5,570 bases of DNA, taken from positions 1 through 5,570 of the forward strand of contig JACCYW010000249.1 in assembly GCA_013696275.1 (NCBI GenBank), written 5' to 3'. This DNA comes from Chloroflexota bacterium. GTDB lineage: Bacteria; Chloroflexota; Limnocylindria; Limnocylindrales; CSP1-4. The notes below the pieces were generated by a model. It was not told the DNA's origin. It searched no databases and worked only from the letters and a program-made list of their open reading frames with translations. The position numbers were made by a program, and so were the translations under genes. Shown piece after piece: positions 1-3,825 of the stretch (positions are counted from its first letter, which is position 1; every line of letters begins with the position of its first letter).

Positions 1-2
1 GA

Positions 3-68
3 CTCACTGTCTGCACCCAGGACGTAGGCTTCCGAAGCTTCAGGTCGATCGATGTCGTCGTCATCTAG
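3..68 (+). CDS. possible C-terminal tail of an upstream gene (partial)
   Basis: One frame is open from the left edge to a TAG at 66-68 and would give about 21 residues ending SFRSIDVVVI. The stop falls just before the ribosome binding site of etfB, which is the spacing expected of an upstream cistron in the same operon. The fragment is too short to recognise a family, and an open frame of this length in GC-rich DNA is common by chance. One other frame is stopped early by the TAG at 25-27. No convincing promoter is visible in bases 1-83, which fits with etfB being transcribed from further upstream. Confidence 0.3.
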   Translation, partial: LTVCTQDVGFRSFRSIDVVVI

Positions 69-78
69 GGAGGAGGAG
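68..78 (+). promoter_or_regulatory. strong ribosome binding site fixing the TTG start of etfB
   Basis: The run GGGAGGAGGAG contains AGGAGG at 71-76, seven bases before the TTG at 84. This is near-perfect Shine-Dalgarno placement. It justifies the rare TTG start, and the protein then begins with the usual ETF-beta strand (M-H-I-V-V-L-L-K). Confidence 0.85.
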
Positions 79-83
79 CGCCG

Positions 84-854
84 TTGCATATCGTCGTCCT
101 GCTGAAGGCTGTCCCGGTCGTCGGAACGGAGCGGCTCGATCCCAGCGCGTACGTCCAGCGGGCGCAGCTAGAGGCTAATGGCAACGACGAATACGTCCTG
201 GAGAAGGCACTCAAGCTGACGGAGGCGAACGGCGGCGAGGTCTCGTTGCTGTCGATGGGCCCACCGGCTGCTTTGGACGCCCTGCGCAAGGCACTCGCGA
301 TGGGCGCCACGCGGGCATATCACGTGACTGACGACGCCATCGCCGGATCATGCATCCGAGCCACCGTCGCCATCCTGGCCGCGGCCCTGCGCAAGCTGGA
401 GTTCGACCTGCTCTTCGTCGGCGCGGACACGTCAGACGGACTGGGCGGTGTGGTCGCGCCGGCCCTGGCGGCGAGGTTGGGCCTGCCCTACCTCTCCTAC
501 GCATCAGAGATAGAGCCGCTCGACGGAGGCGTCCGAGTGCGCCGACTCTCGGCCGCTGGCTACGACGTACTGGAGGCCCCGACACCCGCCCTCGTGATGG
601 GCACCCAGGTCCTGGGTGAGCCGCGCTACCCATCGCTGCGCGGCATCATGCAGGCGCGCAGCAAGGAGGTCGTGACCTGGTCGCTGGCTGACCTGGGCAT
701 CGAGCCCCCATCGGTCGGTGAGTCCGGGGCCACGACGCGGTTGACCGGGTCGAAGGCGCCTCCTGCGCGGTCGGGTGCACAGGTCGTACGCGCATCCCCG
801 GAAGAGAGCGTGACCGCGGTAATCGACTTCCTGGCGGCAAGGAGGCTCATCTGA
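84..854 (+). CDS. etfB: electron transfer flavoprotein, beta subunit
   Basis: This is the small subunit of the ETF heterodimer, a cytoplasmic carrier that takes electrons from acyl-CoA dehydrogenases and similar flavoenzymes and passes them to an ETF oxidoreductase. The 256 residues match the family length. Visible landmarks are the N-terminal strand IVVLLKAVP (3-11), NDEYVLEKALKL (34-45), GPPAALDALRKALAMGATRA (59-78), the nucleotide-site loop VGADTSDGLGGVVAP (112-126), and the recognition loop EPRYPSLRGIMQARSK (179-194). In human ETF the last loop carries Leu195, which docks partner dehydrogenases; L185 aligns with it. The 112-126 loop is of the actinobacterial type (TDGVGG-like) rather than the classical DDD-x-NQTG type that holds structural AMP. 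The start is TTG with a strong AGGAGG. The stop overlaps the etfA ATG by one base, and the etfA ribosome site (AAGGAGG, 839-845) lies inside this gene, so the two are translationally coupled. Confidence 0.95.
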   Translation: MHIVVLLKAVPVVGTERLDPSAYVQRAQLEANGNDEYVLEKALKLTEANGGEVSLLSMGPPAALDALRKALAMGATRAYHVTDDAIAGSCIRATVAILAAALRKLEFDLLFVGADTSDGLGGVVAPALAARLGLPYLSYASEIEPLDGGVRVRRLSAAGYDVLEAPTPALVMGTQVLGEPRYPSLRGIMQARSKEVVTWSLADLGIEPPSVGESGATTRLTGSKAPPARSGAQVVRASPEESVTAVIDFLAARRLI

Positions 855-1825
855 TGGTCACCGTCTGGGCTGTCGGTGAGGTGGCGGACGGTAAGCCATC
901 CAAGCTCACGCTGGAGCTGGCGACCACTGCCCGAAGCCTCGGCGGCGGCGAGACCGCGACGCTCCTGGTGGGGGAAGGTGCAGCCGCAGCTGCTGCGGAG
1001 GTCGCCGCCTTTTCCACCAGGGTGATGGTGGTCGAAACGGGCGCTCCAGGCGGTCCGGTGGCCGCGAGCATGGCGACCAGGATCGCTGCCTTGGTATCCC
1101 AACGCTCGCCTGACCTGCTGCTCATCGGCGCCACGCCGGACGGCAAGGACGTCGCGGGCGCTCTTGTCGGCCTGACCGACCTGCCCATCTTGGTCAATGG
1201 GTCGGGTATGACGTGGGAGGACGGCGCGCCCCATGTGGAGATGAGCACGTTCGGTGGCCGGCTGGTCACCCGTAGCACCTTCACCGGCTCCCGGGGCATC
1301 ATCCTCATCCGCCCTTCCTCGGTCACCGCCGAACAGGCCCAGCAGACAGGTGAAGTGGAGGCGATCCCGCTGGACGCAGTCGACGAGCTGCCGCCTGTGC
1401 GGGTCACTGACCGTGTGGCGAAAGCCGGTGCCGCAGCATCCATCGACGATGCACGCGTCATCGTCGGCGGCGGTCGTGGCGTTGGCGATGCGCAGGGCTT
1501 CCGGCTCATCCAGGATCTGGCCGATGCGCTCGGCGGCGCAGTCGGCGCCACGCGGGCCGTGGTCGACGCCGGCTGGATCGCCTACGGTCAACAGATCGGT
1601 CAGACGGGCAAGATCGTCAAGCCGTCGCTCTACCTCGCCTGCGGTATCAGCGGTGCCATCCAGCACAAGGTCGGCGTCCAGACCGCGGGCACCATCGTGG
1701 CCATCAACAAGGACCCCGACGCGCCCATCGCCGAGTTCGCCGACCTGCTGGTGGTGGGCGACCTCTTCCAGATCGTGCCAGCCCTCACCGAGGCTATCCA
1801 GGCGCGCCGCCGTGGATCATCCTGA
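854..1825 (+). CDS. etfA: electron transfer flavoprotein, alpha subunit (FAD-binding)
   Basis: This is the large ETF subunit, which holds the redox-active FAD in its C-terminal domain. It has 323 residues, normal for the family. Residues 1 to about 185 form the variable N-terminal alpha/beta domain. The FAD domain starts near ARVIVGGGRGVG (200-211). It continues with R234 in TRAVVDAG (233-240), the position of the arginine known to stabilise the anionic flavin semiquinone. Then follow QIGQTGK (247-253), the ETF-alpha signature LYLACGISGAIQH (259-271), VAINKDPDAPI (282-292) and VGDLFQIVP (301-309). All expected flavin contacts look intact, so the protein should be functional. The ATG at 854 overlaps the etfB stop (TGATG) and has AAGGAGG eight bases upstream. 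A poly-alanine stretch at 43-48 is the only low-complexity part. Confidence 0.96.
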   Translation: MVTVWAVGEVADGKPSKLTLELATTARSLGGGETATLLVGEGAAAAAAEVAAFSTRVMVVETGAPGGPVAASMATRIAALVSQRSPDLLLIGATPDGKDVAGALVGLTDLPILVNGSGMTWEDGAPHVEMSTFGGRLVTRSTFTGSRGIILIRPSSVTAEQAQQTGEVEAIPLDAVDELPPVRVTDRVAKAGAAASIDDARVIVGGGRGVGDAQGFRLIQDLADALGGAVGATRAVVDAGWIAYGQQIGQTGKIVKPSLYLACGISGAIQHKVGVQTAGTIVAINKDPDAPIAEFADLLVVGDLFQIVPALTEAIQARRRGSS

Positions 1826-2254
1826 GTGACTTGGCGACCAGCTGCTGTCGGGACCATGGCCAGCCTCTCGCACACGTTCACCACCCACGATGTGAAGCGA
1901 TACGCGAGCCTCACGGGCGACCGGAACCCTCTCCACTTCGATGAAGGCTTCACGGCGCGCACCAAGGTTGGTGGGCTCATCGTCCATGGCGGGCTGACGG
2001 CAGGCCTCTTCAACGCCTTGGTCGCAGAGCAGCTGCCCGGTCCGGGCAGTGTCTTCTTGCACCAGGAATGGGACTATCCCGCCGCCGTCTACATCGGTGA
2101 CAGCGTGACCGCACAGGTGGAGGTCCTGTCCGCACGGTCGGACAAGCCGGTCACCCGACTGAGGTGCACCGCGCGCCGAGACGATGGAACGGTCGTACTC
2201 CGCGGCGAGAGCCTGGTATACACGATGCTGCCGGATGGCGAGCCGGGCGCCTGA
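1826..2254 (+). CDS. MaoC/PhaJ-type (R)-specific enoyl-CoA hydratase
   Basis: The protein is a single hot-dog-fold hydratase of 142 residues that would add water to trans-2-enoyl-CoA to give (R)-3-hydroxyacyl-CoA. It resembles PhaJ of Aeromonas caviae (134 residues) along its length. It has SLTGDRNPLHFD with the catalytic dyad D32 and H37, the IVHGG turn (52-56), the LPGPGS loop (70-75), VYIGDSVTAQVEV (88-100) and a DKPVTRL strand (106-112). The GTG start directly follows the etfA TGA. It is preferred to the ATG at 1856 because it gives an AVGTMASLSHTF start that lines up, with equal length, with EVGQKARLSKRF of PhaJ. Neither start has a good ribosome site, so translation probably depends on ribosomes leaving etfA. 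Its place beside ETF fits beta-oxidation or a link to polyhydroxyalkanoate monomers, but no PHA synthase gene is in view. A dehydratase acting on another acyl-CoA is possible. Confidence 0.88.
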   Translation: MTWRPAAVGTMASLSHTFTTHDVKRYASLTGDRNPLHFDEGFTARTKVGGLIVHGGLTAGLFNALVAEQLPGPGSVFLHQEWDYPAAVYIGDSVTAQVEVLSARSDKPVTRLRCTARRDDGTVVLRGESLVYTMLPDGEPGA

Positions 2255-3485
2255 CGGCGCGGATCCGCCGGGTCGGTGGCGGATCCTGCTGGTCCTGTCG
2301 GCCGGCTTGCTCCTTGCCATGACGCCGTGGTTGAGCGCTTCGGCGGTCGGCGCGGCACTGCGGACCGAATGGTCGCTTTCCGCGGTCGAGCTCCCGTGGC
2401 TGACCATCGCAGTGCAGATCGGGTTCGCTTCCGGCGCCCTCGTGCTGGCGGCCACGGGCGCAGCCGACGTGCTGCCCGCGCCTCGGGTCTTCGCCATCGG
2501 CGCCTTTCTGGCCGCGACGGCGAATCTGGGCTTTGGGTGGCTGGCCACCGACCTCGGTTCCGCGCTGGCGTTCCGGTTCCTGACCGGTGTGGCACTGGCC
2601 GGTGTCTATCCGGTGGCGATGAGGCTGATCGTCGGTTGGTTCCGTGCGCAGCGTGGCCTGGCCGTGGGCGTGGTCATCGGATCGTTGACCATCGGGACGG
2701 CTCTGCCGTATTTGGTCTCCGGCCTTGGCGTGATGTCGGGCGCGGACTGGCGGATCATCGTCGTGCTGGCCAGTCCGGCCGCCGTCCTGGGCGGCATGCT
2801 CACACTCGTCTTCACGCGAGCGGGCCCATTCGATATACCTGCTCCTCGCTTCAGCTTGTCGATCGCGGCCCAGGCGTTGCGCGCACCCGCCGTGCGATTG
2901 GCCAATCTGGGGTATCTGGGCCACATGTGGGAGCTCTACGGCATGTGGACCTGGATCCCGCTATTCCTCGCCGCGAGTTTCCTGGCGGCCGGTCTGCCGG
3001 ATCCAGCCGCTCCGGGTCTAGCGGCCTTCGCCGTAGTGGCTATCGGCGGCGTGGGCTGCATCGTGGCTGGCCTGGTGGCCGACCGGTGGGGTCGGACGAC
3101 CGTCACGATCACGGCGATGGCGATAAGTGGAGGGACCGCCCTCATGGCAGCCATCATGTTCGGAGCATCACCGTTGCTCGTCGTGCTCGTATGCCTCGTG
3201 TGGGGCTCGACCATCGTTGCGGACTCAGCCCAATTCTCGGCTGCGGTCACCGAGCTATCGCCACCGGGGACCGCCGGCTCTGCGCTGGCACTGCAGGTCG
3301 CAGCTGGTTTCATGCTGACCACGGTCACCATCCTGGTAGCCGGAGCGCTTGGCCTGGAGGCGGGTGATGCCGGCTGGCGGGTGGCTTTCGCCATGCTTGC
3401 GCTCGGTCCCGCTGTGGGGATCGTTGCGATGTGGCGGCTACGCGGCCGTCCGGAAGCCTTGCTGCTGGCTGGTGGGCGTCGCTGA
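2235..3485 (+). CDS. major facilitator superfamily (MFS) transporter
   Basis: The 416-residue protein is very hydrophobic, with about twelve membrane spans. Rough positions are 17-38, 54-74, 84-104, 107-127, 140-162, 172-194, 225-250, 262-282, 289-309, 312-330, 346-370 and 380-400. Family marks are the TM4 motif RFLTGVALAGVYP (114-126), the following RGLAVGVVIGSLTIGTALPY (140-159), and a clear motif A between spans 8 and 9, GLVADRWGRTTV (279-290). The equivalent loop in the first half (about 74-86) is degenerate. NLGYLGHMWELYGMWTW (224-240) is a distinctive aromatic-rich segment. The substrate cannot be read from sequence; an organic acid related to the acyl-CoA pathway is a guess from context. 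The ATG at 2235 lies inside the hydratase gene (20-base overlap) and lacks a clear ribosome site, so coupled translation is likely. The next internal ATG would cut into span 1. Confidence 0.9.
   Translation: MASRAPDGADPPGRWRILLVLSAGLLLAMTPWLSASAVGAALRTEWSLSAVELPWLTIAVQIGFASGALVLAATGAADVLPAPRVFAIGAFLAATANLGFGWLATDLGSALAFRFLTGVALAGVYPVAMRLIVGWFRAQRGLAVGVVIGSLTIGTALPYLVSGLGVMSGADWRIIVVLASPAAVLGGMLTLVFTRAGPFDIPAPRFSLSIAAQALRAPAVRLANLGYLGHMWELYGMWTWIPLFLAASFLAAGLPDPAAPGLAAFAVVAIGGVGCIVAGLVADRWGRTTVTITAMAISGGTALMAAIMFGASPLLVVLVCLVWGSTIVADSAQFSAAVTELSPPGTAGSALALQVAAGFMLTTVTILVAGALGLEAGDAGWRVAFAMLALGPAVGIVAMWRLRGRPEALLLAGGRR
2247..2286 (+). other. two abutting hairpins over the hydratase stop / transporter start
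   Basis: The first inverted repeat is GCGCC (2247-2251) with GGCGC (2256-2260). Its four-base loop TGAC holds the hydratase stop codon. The second begins at the very next base: GGATCCGCC (2261-2269) pairs perfectly with GGCGGATCC (2278-2286) across an eight-base loop, with one further G-U pair possible inside. In RNA these would be two GC-rich stems able to stack end to end. They lie in codons 5-18 of the transporter gene. No U-run follows, so an ordinary intrinsic terminator is unlikely. A role in coupling or tuning transporter translation is inference. Confidence 0.6.
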
Positions 3486-3486
3486 C

Positions 3487-3527
3487 CTCGGAGCTTACCC
3501 GGACGGATCGCCGTCCTCGACACCGAG
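3487..3527 (+). terminator. nested hairpin just after the transporter stop, possible terminator
   Basis: The inner stem GGACGG (3501-3506) pairs perfectly with CCGTCC (3511-3516) around an ATCG loop. An outer stem CTCGG (3487-3491) pairs with CCGAG (3523-3527). The structure starts two bases after the stop codon and ends eleven bases before a good promoter, which is a sensible place for an operon end. There is no T-tract, so it is either a U-less terminator, as is common in GC-rich bacteria, or an mRNA-stabilising 3' end. Confidence 0.45.
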
Positions 3528-3537
3528 CCACCTGGGG

Positions 3538-3566
3538 TTGACGCCGCAGCGGTCGGGCGCTAGGGT
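3538..3566 (+). promoter_or_regulatory. housekeeping-type promoter, TTGACG-17-TAGGGT
   Basis: A -35 box TTGACG (3538-3543) and a -10 box TAGGGT (3561-3566) are separated by exactly 17 bases, matching the main vegetative sigma factor consensus of high-GC bacteria. Transcription would start near 3572-3575. It would read the small ORF at 3594 and then the exported propeller gene at 3826, leaving a leader of about 250 nt. This separates the propeller gene from the ETF operon. Confidence 0.7.
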
Positions 3567-3568
3567 GA

Positions 3569-3582
3569 CCCTCCCTCCCTCC
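3569..3582. repeat. CCCT tandem repeat at the predicted transcription start
   Basis: Three CCCT units are followed by CC. On the opposite strand this reads GG-A-GGG-A-GGG-A-GGG, close to a G-quadruplex motif with one-base loops (one run is two G, not three). It covers the first transcribed bases predicted from the promoter just upstream. On the RNA side, CUCC copies can pair with the GGAG ribosome site at 3585-3588. Confidence 0.6.
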
Positions 3583-3593
3583 TTGGAGTGACG

Positions 3594-3764
3594 ATGACTG
3601 GGCCGGTGAGAACCTGGCGTCTTCGACCCGCCGGTGCAGGCCGCGTGCGCTGGGTGCCGCTCCGTGATGGCTCGCACCCGCCCAGTTCGATCCGTGCGGC
3701 CCCGCAGCGATCTGTGCAAGGGGGCAAGGCCCGCGCCCCACCGAGCCCTTGCGTGGACGGTTGA
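3594..3764 (+). CDS. possible small ORF of 56 residues, unknown
   Basis: An ATG at 3594 follows a ribosome-site-like GGAG (3585-3588) by five bases and lies about 20 bases after the predicted transcription start, so it has a full set of expression signals. The product is MTGPVRTWRL... through ...SPCVDG. It is rich in arginine (nine) and proline (nine), strongly basic, with one cysteine and no membrane span or signal peptide. I recognise no family. It could be a leader peptide, a remnant of a broken gene, or a chance ORF in GC-rich DNA. Its TGA (3762-3764) lies 61 bases before the propeller gene start. It ends inside a second TTGACG sequence. Confidence 0.3.
   Translation: MTGPVRTWRLRPAGAGRVRWVPLRDGSHPPSSIRAAPQRSVQGGKARAPPSPCVDG
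3652..3679 (+). other. leader hairpin 1
   Basis: GGGTGC (3652-3657) is the perfect inverted partner of GCACCC (3674-3679), with a 16-base interior that allows two further G-C pairs (3659-3660 with 3670-3671). It lies in the predicted leader of the propeller gene and inside the small ORF. No known riboswitch class was recognised. Confidence 0.35.
3716..3752 (+). other. leader hairpin 2, with an alternative pairing
   Basis: GCAAGGG (3716-3722) pairs perfectly with CCCTTGC (3746-3752). A second copy of GCAAGG (3724-3729) can take the same partner instead (3747-3752), so two mutually exclusive stems are possible. This is the sort of geometry seen in RNA switches, but GC-rich DNA also produces it by chance. 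Confidence 0.35.
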
Positions 3765-3812
3765 CGCACCCGGATGTGTCTGGCTCATAGCCAGCCTGTA
3801 TCGCTTGAGCAC

Positions 3813-3817
3813 GAGGA
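3813..3817 (+). promoter_or_regulatory. ribosome binding site of the propeller gene
   Basis: GAGGA lies eight bases before the ATG at 3826 and is the only purine-rich site of this quality near the signal peptide. It fixes the start at 3826 although the same frame is open for a further 64 codons upstream. Confidence 0.75.
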
Positions 3818-3825
3818 AGATCCCC

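Noticed and set aside
984..998. CCGCAG-CTG-CTGCGG inverted repeat in etfA
   Set aside because: It arises from the alanine codon run at residues 43-48, and no placement near a gene border suggests a role.
626..1666. Long minus-strand frame opposite etfB and etfA (346 codons)
   Set aside because: It is antisense to two strongly conserved genes, its composition is Arg/Asp/Gly-rich with no family resemblance, and such frames are usual in GC-rich DNA.
1856..1858. ATG at 1856 as the hydratase start
   Set aside because: It would remove the V-G segment that aligns with the N-terminus of PhaJ, and its ribosome site is no better than that of the GTG at 1826. It remains possible.
2184..2234. Earlier ATG for the transporter at 2184
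   Set aside because: It adds 17 non-membrane residues (Arg/Cys/Tyr-rich) fully within the hydratase gene and would make a 71-base overlap; the ATG at 2235 places the first membrane span near the N-terminus.
2089..2924. Minus-strand frames opposite the hydratase and transporter
   Set aside because: The translations are low-complexity Arg/Pro/Gln-rich and shadow a clear MFS gene.
3684..3693. AGTTCGATCC, resembling a tRNA T-loop
   Set aside because: The flanking bases do not pair into a T-stem and no acceptor or anticodon arm could be found around it.
3761..3791. Second promoter formed by TTGACG at 3761 with CATAGC at 3786
   Set aside because: The spacer would be 19 bases and the -10 matches consensus at only about three positions, so it is kept only as a repeat observation.
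3634..3825. N-terminal extension of the propeller gene to 3634 in the same frame
   Set aside because: It would bury the signal peptide behind 64 residues of Arg/Cys-rich sequence, whereas the ATG at 3826 has a good ribosome site and starts the signal peptide exactly.
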